A program made the translations under genes and the position numbers. Under the pieces are notes generated by a model. It was not told where the DNA came from. It made no database searches and saw nothing but the letters and a program-made list of their open reading frames with translations. DNA of 64,000 bases, from the NCBI GenBank assembly GCA_007125845.1, contig SLCK01000004.1, positions 1 through 64,000 of the forward strand, read 5' to 3'. The stretch's first letter is position 1. Each line of letters starts with the position of its first letter. The stretch is from Gemmatimonadota bacterium (lineage in GTDB: Bacteria > Gemmatimonadota > Gemmatimonadetes > Longimicrobiales > Gaopeijiaceae). This document shows positions 18,717 through 27,371 of this stretch, piece by piece.

Positions 18717-19217
18717 TCAGCCTCCGAAGAGGACCCCCACCGATACGGAGAGAAAGCCCGCTCCGGTGGTGCTGTACTGCAGCTCGCCGAACGCTGGGAT
18801 CTCCCCAAGATCGAAGAAGAGCCCACCCAGGAGGTTGAGGCCGGAGTTGCTCGAGCTGACGCTCACTCCCGCAACCTCGTCGGACCAGCGCCAGTGGTTG
18901 ATCCCGGCTCCCGCGTAGGGGGTCACCGCTCCGTCGATGTCGAAGGGCACAGAGGCGTTCCCGTTGAAGAGGAGAACCGTCCCGTCCAGGTCGGAAAAGA
19001 GGTAGTTGCCGTTAATCGAGGCGAAGAGCCCGTCGAAGAATCCATCATCGATTCCAAAGGCGTCGGAGAGAGCGAAATCCACACGTGCGCCGACTCCGAC
19101 ATCCTCGAAGTCCCAGACCACGGCCTGGGGACCGAACTGGACCTGGGCCTCCGCCTGGGAAGGAATCGTGGCAATGAGAAATCCGAAAGCCGCCAGGAGC
19201 ATCGTCCATCGCTTCAT
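18717..19217 (-). CDS. Small outer-membrane beta-barrel-type protein
   Basis: A 166-residue exported protein. The signal peptide is MLLAAFGFLIATIPSQAEAQ, and the mature part consists of alternating strands rich in Gly, Asp and aromatic residues. The C-terminus LSVSVGVLFGG fits a small barrel of the OmpA/OmpW-like size class. The start at ATG 19217 has CGGAG 6 nt upstream. An ATG two codons earlier sits on the ribosome site. No specific family is recognisable. Confidence 0.8.
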   Translation of the reverse strand: MKRWTMLLAAFGFLIATIPSQAEAQVQFGPQAVVWDFEDVGVGARVDFALSDAFGIDDGFFDGLFASINGNYLFSDLDGTVLLFNGNASVPFDIDGAVTPYAGAGINHWRWSDEVAGVSVSSSNSGLNLLGGLFFDLGEIPAFGELQYSTTGAGFLSVSVGVLFGG

Positions 19218-19255
19218 ATGCATCTCCGTAAGTTCCGTTTGGACTGAAAGACTAC

Positions 19256-19283
19256 TATCTATTCCAGCGAAATTGACACACAA
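19256..19283 (-). promoter_or_regulatory. Possible sigma-70-type promoter of the small outer-membrane protein
   Basis: On the minus strand TTGTGT (19278-19283) and TAGATA (19256-19261) are separated by 16 nt in a locally AT-rich stretch. This lies about 40 nt upstream of the ATG at 19217. The remaining sequence up to 19393 shows no gene. Confidence 0.4.
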
Positions 19284-19393
19284 GGTTACACATGCCCTGT
19301 GGGGGGCGCAACATCGGCACTTTCGGCCCCTGCCCTTCCGGTCCCGCGAAGTGGACCCGCACGGGGGCCCGGTTCACGAATGCCAGCGAATCT

Positions 19394-20221
19394 CTAGCTC
19401 CCCTCCCGGAGGAACCGACCGTGGACCCATCCCTGCAGGTCGGAGGGTCCATCGTTGCCGCTCAGGACATCCACCAGCCGCCACTCCGCGGCTTCCTCCA
19501 CGACCTCGACGGCAACCCCAGGCGCCAGGGGGCTGCCCTCCAGCCGTTCGAATTCGGTTCCCGGTCCAGTACGGATGTTGAGGTGGGTCGTGGTCTCCAA
19601 CGTCTTCGGCTCGCTCTCCTCCCTCCCGAGAAGCCGGCCCCGGAGCGAAGCCAGTGGGAAGGCCGGGCCGGGGTCGGCCTTCCGGCCCGGTGAGATGTCG
19701 TCGTGCCCCAGGACGTCGTCCAGCTCGTAGTGGTCCACGAGTAGCGCAGAAACTTCCAAGGTCGCCTCAATCTGCTCCGGGGTGAAGGTGTGCCAACCGG
19801 AGGGCTCCGCCTCGTGCTTGTGGGTCGCGACAGTCACTTCGTTCTCGGGGTAGCTCCGGCCGAACCACGAGGTCCACTCTCCCTCGCCCTGCTGCGTGAG
19901 CCGTCCCGCGTTGCTCAGCTCGATTCCGATGCTGTGGCGGTTCAGGCCCTGGATTCCATTCCAGCGGGAGATTCCGGCATGCCACGTCACTCTGTTGAAG
20001 GGGGCGAGCTGAACGATTCGCCCATCCCGTCCGATGCACAGGTGCGCAGAGGCTCGCGCCTCCCGGCGACAGAGCCACCGGACAGAGCTATCCAGGTTCG
20101 GCCCGGCGGTGTAGTGGATGACCAGAAACCTGGGATCGAGCTCTCCACCCCTGTTGGGCGTGCGTTCGATCGGCACGGGCTCTCCATCGTCCTGATGGAG
20201 CTTGTGTCTGAGAATCTTCAC
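19394..20221 (-). CDS. N-acetylmuramoyl-L-alanine amidase (PGRP/amidase_2) with C-terminal SH3-like domain, last gene of the eCIS locus
   Basis: A 275-residue zinc amidase that cleaves the lactyl-amide bond of peptidoglycan. Motifs: LVIHYTAG (first zinc His), TWHAGISRW, HSIGIELSN, and GHDDISPGRKADPGPAF (last zinc ligands), then a bacterial SH3-like segment (HLNIRTGPGTEFERL). The GTG start at 20221 is set by AAGGAGG 5 nt upstream. There is no signal peptide, so export would need another route, for example delivery by or lysis with the injection particle. It lies 34 nt after the DUF4157 effector gene. It may release particles from the cell or act as a wall-degrading cargo. Which of these applies is unknown. 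Confidence 0.9.
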   Translation of the reverse strand: MKILRHKLHQDDGEPVPIERTPNRGGELDPRFLVIHYTAGPNLDSSVRWLCRREARASAHLCIGRDGRIVQLAPFNRVTWHAGISRWNGIQGLNRHSIGIELSNAGRLTQQGEGEWTSWFGRSYPENEVTVATHKHEAEPSGWHTFTPEQIEATLEVSALLVDHYELDDVLGHDDISPGRKADPGPAFPLASLRGRLLGREESEPKTLETTTHLNIRTGPGTEFERLEGSPLAPGVAVEVVEEAAEWRLVDVLSGNDGPSDLQGWVHGRFLREGS

Positions 20222-20255
20222 AGGTACCTCCTTGCGGGGTTTCGGGTGGACATCC

Positions 20256-23200
20256 TCACGGAAGCCAGGGCGCCCCCTGCGGCCGGTGCTTCCACGACCA
20301 GCCGGCGGGGGAATTGGCTCCCTGGACCTCGTCACGCTCGAGGCGCAGGGGGGGGGCGTCTCCGTGCGGAATGTTTCCCCCGTCGGCCTCGTGGATCAGG
20401 AAGCGCGTTCCCTTCTGAAACTGCTTGAAGTCCCGCACTCCGGTGAGCTCGCGGACCTCGTCGGGGACGACTTCATGGTAGCGATGGTTCGTCTGGTGCG
20501 CTTCGCGCTTCCAGGGGACCAGATTCTCGAGCCGATCCCCATCCGTTCTGCCGGAACCGGATCGGAGCCAGAGGGGGATGACATGATGAGCCTCGAAGTC
20601 GTTTCTCAGTCGTGCGATCTCGGGTGGAGACGCGTCGGACTGGTCCGGTCCCACCTCCTCCGTCGCGCCCTCCTCCTCCGGCGGAGCCGACACGCCACGG
20701 CGCCTCCAGATTCCCGCTCCGCGGCGTGCTCCCGGGAACCAGACCCATCCCCGCGTCCACATGGCGTCGAAGCCAGCCTCGGAGAGCGAGAGGAGGCGGG
20801 CGTCGTACGTCTGGGTGCGGGGCGCGTTCGCCCGATCGAAGAAGCCGTCGATCACGTCGGGCCCGTTCGATCCCTCGTACCGGGACCGTCGGTAGGCTTC
20901 CCAGCGGGCGCCCCGATCGTACGTGCCAGAGGGGCTCCGGGTAAAGGTGGCCGGGGAGGCGTCCATGTTTCGGATCTCCTCCTGGCGGTCCCGGTGATAC
21001 ATGATCTCCCTCAGGAGGCTCTGGGCCCCGTCGTTCTCCCTGCCGTCGTGCCGGATGAGGAAATCGCCGGTCCGGATCCCCGACGTGCCGAAGACGTTGC
21101 GGTGGGACAGGTGTCCCGGGCCGGGATACCGCATCGGCACGTGAGGCCGCGGGGAGAACCGGCCCTGGTCGTCGAGGAATTCACCGGCGGCCCGCTCGCG
21201 CACCGCATCGATGTCCAGGAGCTCCCGAACCCGGCGTCCCAGCTCCGAGCCCTCGGCGACGAGCTCGTCGCGGATCCGGGTCCAGGCCTCCGGCGTGAGG
21301 GCCACCCTGGGGCGCGAGCCACCAGCACTCGTACCGGTGTCCGATTGAGCCCTGCGCAGCCCCGGCTCGCCCCGACCGGAGCTCAGAGCGGGAGGCTCCG
21401 CACCAACGCGCACGGCCGCCGCCGCTTCCTCGGCTTCCTCTTCGAGCGGTGAGTCCGGAGGGAGGATCCCGTGGGTGTCACCGCGGGCGCTTCCCTGTAC
21501 CACATGGGCCACTTCGTGGGCCAGCAACTCCGGATCGGCCGTTGAAGGGCCGTGCGGCTCGGCCAGGACGATGTCCTCGCCCACCGTGTACCCTTCTGCG
21601 CCCACGCGGCGGGCGGAGCGCCGGGCCTCCTCATCCGTGTGCACGCGGACTCCCGAGAGATCGGCCGCGAAGGCCGCTTCGAGCCTCGCTCGCAGCGAGG
21701 AGGGGAGGGGAGTGCCCGGACGGGCGTCGAGGTCGGGGAGGAGCGTCGGGGGCTCCCCTCCCGCTGCGGCGATCGCGCGCCGGGCCTCGCCTTCGTCGCG
21801 AGGGAACGGTGCCTCCCGGCGAGGCAGCAATGCCGACAGCTCCCGGTAGAGGTAGACCAGCCATGCCTCCTCGATGGCCCGCTCCTCAGGGGGCCTCCGA
21901 AGTGCGGGCGGAGTCTCGAGCCTGGGTGGCGGACCGGCGCTTCCGTCGTCGGCGGAGGCCGAGCCTCCGGCCCCCTCGGACGGCCCTCCGCCCGCAGCGC
22001 CTCCCTCTGCCGGTCCGGACGACCTCTCGCCCCCGCCGGGGGCTTCTGTGGAAGACTGGGGTGCGCCTTCACCCGCGGCATTGGGCCGGGGGGCTTCTCC
22101 TTCGGCGACCGGCGCTCCCGCCTCCCCTTCCGCAGGACGAAAGCTCGCTTGCGGGTCCGGTTCACGGTTGGCTGCGGGGACGGGCTGGCCCGATTGCGGA
22201 ACCGCGCCCCGCACGATCGCGAGGGGGTCGACGTCGACTTCATCGAACTCGATCTCGGGGCGAAAGGGCTGTCCGAGCACGTAGTCCATCGAAGCGCGCA
22301 GCCCGAGGGCCCATCCCGTGTCGAAGCGCCATTCCGCGAGGCGCCAGTCCTCCCTCCACACCTCCCCGCGGAGCCAGCCTACGCCCGCCACGATGCGGGC
22401 ATACGCGCTGATCTCGGCGCGGAGTTGCGCGGCCGCCTCCACCAGCGCCTCTCCCCGGAGGCGATATTCTCCGTCCCGGTAGGCGAAGGTCGGAGTGAGG
22501 GTCAGCGCTCCGTACACGCCCGCGATTCCCCGGAGGTCGATCCCGCCCGTGATGCTGGCAACGAGGGCGGCGAGCCCGATCCCGCCGCCCACCGTCAGCA
22601 CCACTTCGGCTCCCGCCGGGATGTGAAAGTCGCCCGAGATGGAGAAGGCCGGTTCGACCTCCGGACGGGTGCTCAGCTCTCCTTCCGCAGTGATGTTTCG
22701 GAGGACTCCGGGTCCGAATCCCGCGCGAAACCCGGCCGAGGCGTTGATCTCTGCGATGATGCCGATGCTCCCCACCACGGGAATCGTGATGCCCCACAAC
22801 GGAAACTCCTGCGAGAAGCGAAAGAAGCTTCGTTCCATCTCCCAGCGCGGAAACACCTCGACGGAGGAGGGAAAGACGAGGACGCCGCGGGCGTCCACGT
22901 TGAGCTCGGGGTCCACGGCGAGCCCCACCGTGCCCGTAAGCCAGTCGGCGAGGCGGACCGTGCCCTCTCCCTCGCCCGAGATCGCCCCCTCCGGGTCGAC
23001 TCTGAGCAGGACCCAGCCCGAGAATCGCCCGAGCTCGTAGTCCAGACGCCCCTCCCCCCAGAACGCCCGATCCCGGTACCCGAGGAGGATCGAGCCCGCA
23101 AGCGGGCCCACGGCGACACCCGTCGAGGCCTCCCCCTCGACCTCGCTGCCGACCACCGCGAAGCGACCCCGGACCGGATCGAGCCGGGGAACCTCGATGA

Positions 23201-24395
23201 GGAGATCGGAGTGAACGGAAAGGACGCCGTCTTCCCAGCCCACCTCGACGTCGCCGCTTCCCATCCTGCCGATGGAAAGGGTTCCGGTTCCGGTGACGTC
23301 CACGCCCCCGTCTTCCCGGAGCGTGGCCCGGATTCGACCGCTCCTCAGGGCTGGAATGGAGAGGTTGCTGAACGCCACGCCCACGTTCCCGGAGAGCCGG
23401 CCGTCCCTCGACAGGCGGACCGTGCCTTCCGCTCCCTCGAGAAAGGGTGGAGTGAGGCGAAGCGTGCCCGTCGCGCCCGCGAGACCCCGTTGGCCGAATG
23501 CGATTCCCTCCAGCGAGAGCTCTCCCAGGCCGGCGTAAGCGGCCGCCAGCTCTGCGGTCCCGGAGATCCGTCCATCCCGGAGGGCCAGGGATCCCTCGAG
23601 CTGGCGGATGTCGAGAGCGGGAACCGGAGGACGAACCTCGGCGGCCACCAGGGTCAGATCCGCCGCCAGCGCTCCGTCCTGGACTTCCAGCGATCCGGAA
23701 GAGCCGGCCAGGAGCGGGAAGTCGAGGACGAAGTCGCCCGCGCCCTCGATCTGACCCGCTCCCTCTCCAGAGCCTTCCCCGGAGAAGCTCACCCGCACCC
23801 CTCCCGAACCGAGTGTGGGGTGGAGGAAGCGGCACTGGAGAGACCCGCTGAGCTGGGAGCCCCGAAAGGTGACGATGGCCCGCCCCTCCTCCACGCGGAT
23901 CCCCGGGATCGGAAGCCGGTCGCTCAGCTCGCTCGCTTCCAGCTCCAGAGATCCCGAGAGCTCGCCTTCCTCGTAGCGGAAGGTGACCCGTGGATCGTCC
24001 AGGAGTCCGATCCGGGCGGTGAGCTCCGTTCCCCCGGTCACCGTGCCGGTTCCGTCCACCTGGAGCGAGACCGACCCGGACACGAAGGGGGCCTGTACGT
24101 CGCCGTGCAGGGTGCCGGAAGACGGAGCGTCCCGCGGTCCCGCAAGGTCGAGGCGGGTGAAGCGAACCCCGGGCACCGCCAGCCCGAGAGCGGTGAGGTT
24201 CACCCGGAGGGTGTTGCCCCGGCGCTCCACGTGCTCCCCTTCGAGCGCGACCTCTCTCGTGAAGCGACCGAGCCGAAGTGGAAGGGTGGGCACGTCCGCC
24301 TCCGGAGCCGGCGTGGCCCGGTCGCCGCCGGGAGCGCGTACGCGGCCCCGGGTGGTGGGCTCAGCCGTCGTCGGAGAGGCGGGGGCGGGACTCAA
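20256..24395 (-). CDS. Giant eCIS-associated effector: beta-repeat N-terminus, DUF4157 (eCIS core) domain and C-terminal HNH nuclease-like toxin
   Basis: A 1379-residue protein. Residues about 40-700 are a long series of short beta-strand repeats (segments like GSLALRDGRISG). About 745-850 is a Pro/Gly/Ala-rich disordered linker. About 895-980 is a DUF4157 domain ending in HEVAH (H960-H964), the metallopeptidase-like module that marks cargo of contractile injection systems. Near the C-terminus AHHVIPLWL (H1270-H1271), LENLVPW and AHQTNHR form an HNH/endonuclease VII-like ββα core. The start is TTG 24395 in a TTGA overlap with the ATPase stop, with GGAGG 7 nt upstream. It is likely a nuclease toxin loaded into or carried on the particle. 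No immunity gene is recognisable. Confidence 0.88.
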   Translation of the reverse strand: MSPAPASPTTAEPTTRGRVRAPGGDRATPAPEADVPTLPLRLGRFTREVALEGEHVERRGNTLRVNLTALGLAVPGVRFTRLDLAGPRDAPSSGTLHGDVQAPFVSGSVSLQVDGTGTVTGGTELTARIGLLDDPRVTFRYEEGELSGSLELEASELSDRLPIPGIRVEEGRAIVTFRGSQLSGSLQCRFLHPTLGSGGVRVSFSGEGSGEGAGQIEGAGDFVLDFPLLAGSSGSLEVQDGALAADLTLVAAEVRPPVPALDIRQLEGSLALRDGRISGTAELAAAYAGLGELSLEGIAFGQRGLAGATGTLRLTPPFLEGAEGTVRLSRDGRLSGNVGVAFSNLSIPALRSGRIRATLREDGGVDVTGTGTLSIGRMGSGDVEVGWEDGVLSVHSDLLIEVPRLDPVRGRFAVVGSEVEGEASTGVAVGPLAGSILLGYRDRAFWGEGRLDYELGRFSGWVLLRVDPEGAISGEGEGTVRLADWLTGTVGLAVDPELNVDARGVLVFPSSVEVFPRWEMERSFFRFSQEFPLWGITIPVVGSIGIIAEINASAGFRAGFGPGVLRNITAEGELSTRPEVEPAFSISGDFHIPAGAEVVLTVGGGIGLAALVASITGGIDLRGIAGVYGALTLTPTFAYRDGEYRLRGEALVEAAAQLRAEISAYARIVAGVGWLRGEVWREDWRLAEWRFDTGWALGLRASMDYVLGQPFRPEIEFDEVDVDPLAIVRGAVPQSGQPVPAANREPDPQASFRPAEGEAGAPVAEGEAPRPNAAGEGAPQSSTEAPGGGERSSGPAEGGAAGGGPSEGAGGSASADDGSAGPPPRLETPPALRRPPEERAIEEAWLVYLYRELSALLPRREAPFPRDEGEARRAIAAAGGEPPTLLPDLDARPGTPLPSSLRARLEAAFAADLSGVRVHTDEEARRSARRVGAEGYTVGEDIVLAEPHGPSTADPELLAHEVAHVVQGSARGDTHGILPPDSPLEEEAEEAAAAVRVGAEPPALSSGRGEPGLRRAQSDTGTSAGGSRPRVALTPEAWTRIRDELVAEGSELGRRVRELLDIDAVRERAAGEFLDDQGRFSPRPHVPMRYPGPGHLSHRNVFGTSGIRTGDFLIRHDGRENDGAQSLLREIMYHRDRQEEIRNMDASPATFTRSPSGTYDRGARWEAYRRSRYEGSNGPDVIDGFFDRANAPRTQTYDARLLSLSEAGFDAMWTRGWVWFPGARRGAGIWRRRGVSAPPEEEGATEEVGPDQSDASPPEIARLRNDFEAHHVIPLWLRSGSGRTDGDRLENLVPWKREAHQTNHRYHEVVPDEVRELTGVRDFKQFQKGTRFLIHEADGGNIPHGDAPPLRLERDEVQGANSPAGWSWKHRPQGAPWLP

Positions 24396-25795
24396 GGATC
24401 GTCCTCCGGCAGTGGACCCGACTTGGGGAGCAGGCGCCCCGCCTTGTCGAACTCCTCCCGGATCCCGTGCAGAAGGTGGTCGCGGGAAAGCGGGCTCCCC
24501 TCGGCCGCCGCGCGGTACGCGGCGTGAAAGACCGCATTCCGGATCTCACCGCCGCTCATGGGGAAGGGTTCCGAGAGGTCCTCAAGCTCGAGTCGCTCGT
24601 CCCGGGGGAGGTTGTCCGGCAGGGCGCCGGTCCAGATGTGCAACCGTTCGAGCGAGTCCGGGAGGGGAAAGCGGACGCGGATGTGAATTCTGCGCATGAA
24701 GGCGTCGTCGACGTTTCTCGCCAGATTCGTCGCCAGGAGGCTCACCCCTTCGAAGGCCTCCATCCGCTGGAGGAGGTAGGACACCTGCTGATTCGCGAAG
24801 CGGTCCCGAGAATCGGACACTTCGGTTCGCTTCCCGAAGAGCGCGTCCGCTTCGTCGAAGAAGAGGATCCAGTCCCGCCGCTCGGCCCGGTCGAAGAGAA
24901 GGGATAGGTTCTTCTCGGTCTCCCCGATGTATTTGCTCACTACGGCCGAGAGATCCACACGGAAGACGGGGAGTCCGGCCTCCTTGCCGAGCGCTGCGGC
25001 GGCGGTGGTCTTTCCCGTGCCCGGAGGACCTTCGAAGAGCGCGGTGATCCCTGCAGGGTGGTCGTGGTGGTGTTGGAATCCCCACTCTCCCAGCACCTTG
25101 GGCCGGTTTCGGATCCGATTGAGGAGGCCCTGCAGCTTTTCCTCCACATCCTGCGGAAGAGCCAGGTCCGCGAGCGAATGCACCGTGTGAAGGGCACGGG
25201 CCGGAAACGCGCTCGAGAACTCGGGTTCCTCCCTCGGGTGTCCCAGGACCCACCTGGCCATATCGGGGTCGGGGAGGATGCGGAAATCGAGGGAGCGCGG
25301 CCCGAATGGCTCCGTGCGGATCATGCCCGCGGCTCTGAGGGGGGCGTCGGGGCGGAGGATGCGGGCCGCCCGAAGCCGACCCTCGACGCTTCCGGCGAGC
25401 AGATTCCGCAGGGACTCCCCGGTCAGGCCGTCCCGACCGCTTCCGTGGGCGAGGAGGCTGAACAGGGCGTGGAACCGCTCGTCCAGCTCGGGCGCGAGGG
25501 CGGCGAGCAATGCGTACTGCTCCTGCGTATCGAGCTCGTATTCCCCGACCAGTTGCCCGAATCGGCTGTCCAGGGCAAAGCGGGGCAAGGGGGGCAGGTC
25601 CACACGGCCGCTCGGTGGGAGGGGACGCGAGAGCCAGTCACGGGGCGTCGGAGGGGGTGCGTGCACCGGATCCGAGCCCAGACCGGCTTCCTCCAGTCGA
25701 AGCGCGACGAGCGTGCGGAGCGCCTCGAGTCCCTGCGCGAGCCCCTCCAGATCGACGTGGGCTTGCCTTCCTTCGTGGGCGCGTCGCTCAGGCAT
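24392..25795 (-). CDS. eCIS AAA+ ATPase (Afp15/Pvc15-like)
   Basis: A 467-residue ATPase. The Walker A motif GPPGTGKT spans residues 256-263 (K262), Walker B is WILFFDEADALFGK, and sensor/arginine-finger region residues follow in LLATNLARNVDDAFMRRIHIRV. The N-terminal half is a helical family-specific domain. AAA+ ATPases of this type are core members of eCIS loci and are linked to loading cargo or assembly. The ATG lies 8 nt inside the tape-measure gene, and the stop overlaps the effector start. These couplings suggest that ATPase and cargo are made together. Confidence 0.94.
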   Translation of the reverse strand: MPERRAHEGRQAHVDLEGLAQGLEALRTLVALRLEEAGLGSDPVHAPPPTPRDWLSRPLPPSGRVDLPPLPRFALDSRFGQLVGEYELDTQEQYALLAALAPELDERFHALFSLLAHGSGRDGLTGESLRNLLAGSVEGRLRAARILRPDAPLRAAGMIRTEPFGPRSLDFRILPDPDMARWVLGHPREEPEFSSAFPARALHTVHSLADLALPQDVEEKLQGLLNRIRNRPKVLGEWGFQHHHDHPAGITALFEGPPGTGKTTAAAALGKEAGLPVFRVDLSAVVSKYIGETEKNLSLLFDRAERRDWILFFDEADALFGKRTEVSDSRDRFANQQVSYLLQRMEAFEGVSLLATNLARNVDDAFMRRIHIRVRFPLPDSLERLHIWTGALPDNLPRDERLELEDLSEPFPMSGGEIRNAVFHAAYRAAAEGSPLSRDHLLHGIREEFDKAGRLLPKSGPLPEDDP

Positions 25796-27371
25796 GCCTT
25801 CCTCCGAACAGCACCTGGATCGGCGGCGTCCATGGGAGCTTGAACAGGGTTACCGGATAGGGAAGGGCGTGCACGAGGGCGTCGAGCGGACCGGGATCCG
25901 GGCGCACGACGAGGGGCGCCATCTCCGTATCGGTGTTGTGTGTGCGGAGGGGATGGACGGTTCCGGTTCTATGCAGGATGTGGTCCCTGATCATGCTGTG
26001 CGAGAGCTGGGAACGTGTCCCCGGGAAGGCGGCCGCGAAGAGGTCCAATACGCCCTCTGCCCGGTCGAGAGCGAGGGGCAGAGCGGACTCACGCTCTTTC
26101 GGGGGAATCCATGGTTGGGCTGGATCGTCTCCCGCCAGGAAGCGGATCAGAGGATCGGACGCGAGGGCGCCCGGCTCACCCAGGAGGGAGGCGAGGAGGA
26201 GGCAGCGCCGCACTCCGACGCGTCCGGGTTCGAGGCTGCCCAGCTCGGCAACTCCCTCCTCCAGAAAGTGTCGGAGCCAGGGGTGCAGGAACACCAGGCC
26301 GGAGGCGAGGGTGAACCATCGAAGGCCGTTGTCCTTCGCCGCTCCGTCGCGCCTCCGTTCGTCCCGGCTCTCCTCCTCCCGACCCTCGGCCGGGTCTTCC
26401 CGTCCGGGCCCGGTGTCGGACTCGCGGCTGGGCGGTGCCTGGGGCTGCGTGTCCCCAGGCCCCGGCGCCCGTAGCGGCGTGCCGGTCGCCGGCTCGGCTC
26501 GCTGCCCCGGGCCGGCGACTGCGCCGGATGCGGGGGAGGGAGGCGAAGCGATGAAGGGGGACGCCCCCGGAGTCGTCATCGCCCGGTACCAGGCTTCGAA
26601 GGCGTAGGACGTCCACATAGAGGAGTCGCCGGACGCCGAGCCCCGTCCACTGGAGGCGGTGGTGGGCGGGGTCTGGTCGCCCTGGTCCCCTTCCGGGGGG
26701 GTGGCAGGGACTGCCGGCTCTCGACCCGATTCTGCAGAACGTTCAGGGGGGCCCTGGAGCCCGGATGGGGCGGGCTCCGATCTCTCGCCGACCGATCCGG
26801 AGTTCATCGCGGTCACCGCGAGGGCCCGCTCCACGCGCGACAGGGAGGCGAAGAGACGGCGAGCCAGTGCACGGTCCGCCTTCAGCACCGCGCGAAGTGG
26901 GTGGGATCCGATCTCCTCGGTGAGGTGCTCGATCACCCCGAGTGGAGTGGGTCGGGAGCGCGGGCCGATGGCTGCCCGGGCGAGCCATTCCTCTTCCGGC
27001 CCGGACAGGACGCTGTGCAGGATTCCTCTGGCGTATCCGTCTGCGGAGGTGAAGCGTCGGAAACGCGTTCGACCGTCGCGCACTGCCGAGCGAACGGCTT
27101 CGCCGATGAGGGCCGCCCAGCGCGCGGCGAGGGTCACGTCGTCGTGCTCCCGGACGGATGCGGGTCCCAGCTCGAGCCGAACCTCGACCTTTTCGACGAC
27201 CCACCGTTCTTGGCCCCCGGGGGTGAGCGCGCGTTCGAGGGGCGCTGGGAGATGTGTGCGAGCGACGCGGGCAAGTCGTCTCCTGGCGTCGAGGGCGGAT
27301 CCAAGGGCTTCGGCTTCCGGTTGGTGGCAGCGCACCCGGAAACGGTCCACTCGGATGGGAGCCGCGCTCAT
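25788..27371 (-). CDS. eCIS tape measure protein (CIS_TMP, Afp14-like)
   Basis: A 527-residue protein. The N-terminus matches the contractile injection system tape-measure family: IRVDRFRVRC followed by VEKVEVRLELG. The late segment LVFLHPWLRHFLEEGV corresponds to the family motif before the C-terminus. The middle (about residues 215-340) is Pro/Gly/Ser-rich and probably disordered. The tape measure sets tube length. At this size a relatively short particle is expected. The ATG overlaps the previous stop (27368-27371), with GGAG 5 nt upstream. Confidence 0.82.
   Translation of the reverse strand: MSAAPIRVDRFRVRCHQPEAEALGSALDARRRLARVARTHLPAPLERALTPGGQERWVVEKVEVRLELGPASVREHDDVTLAARWAALIGEAVRSAVRDGRTRFRRFTSADGYARGILHSVLSGPEEEWLARAAIGPRSRPTPLGVIEHLTEEIGSHPLRAVLKADRALARRLFASLSRVERALAVTAMNSGSVGERSEPAPSGLQGPPERSAESGREPAVPATPPEGDQGDQTPPTTASSGRGSASGDSSMWTSYAFEAWYRAMTTPGASPFIASPPSPASGAVAGPGQRAEPATGTPLRAPGPGDTQPQAPPSRESDTGPGREDPAEGREEESRDERRRDGAAKDNGLRWFTLASGLVFLHPWLRHFLEEGVAELGSLEPGRVGVRRCLLLASLLGEPGALASDPLIRFLAGDDPAQPWIPPKERESALPLALDRAEGVLDLFAAAFPGTRSQLSHSMIRDHILHRTGTVHPLRTHNTDTEMAPLVVRPDPGPLDALVHALPYPVTLFKLPWTPPIQVLFGGRHA

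Noticed and set aside
21552-24527. 991-codon plus-strand frame across the effector gene
   Set aside because: It lies antisense to the DUF4157 effector and ATPase. The product is Arg/Gly/Glu-rich with no recognisable domain, while the minus strand has the HEVAH and HNH motifs, a Shine-Dalgarno and coupled starts.
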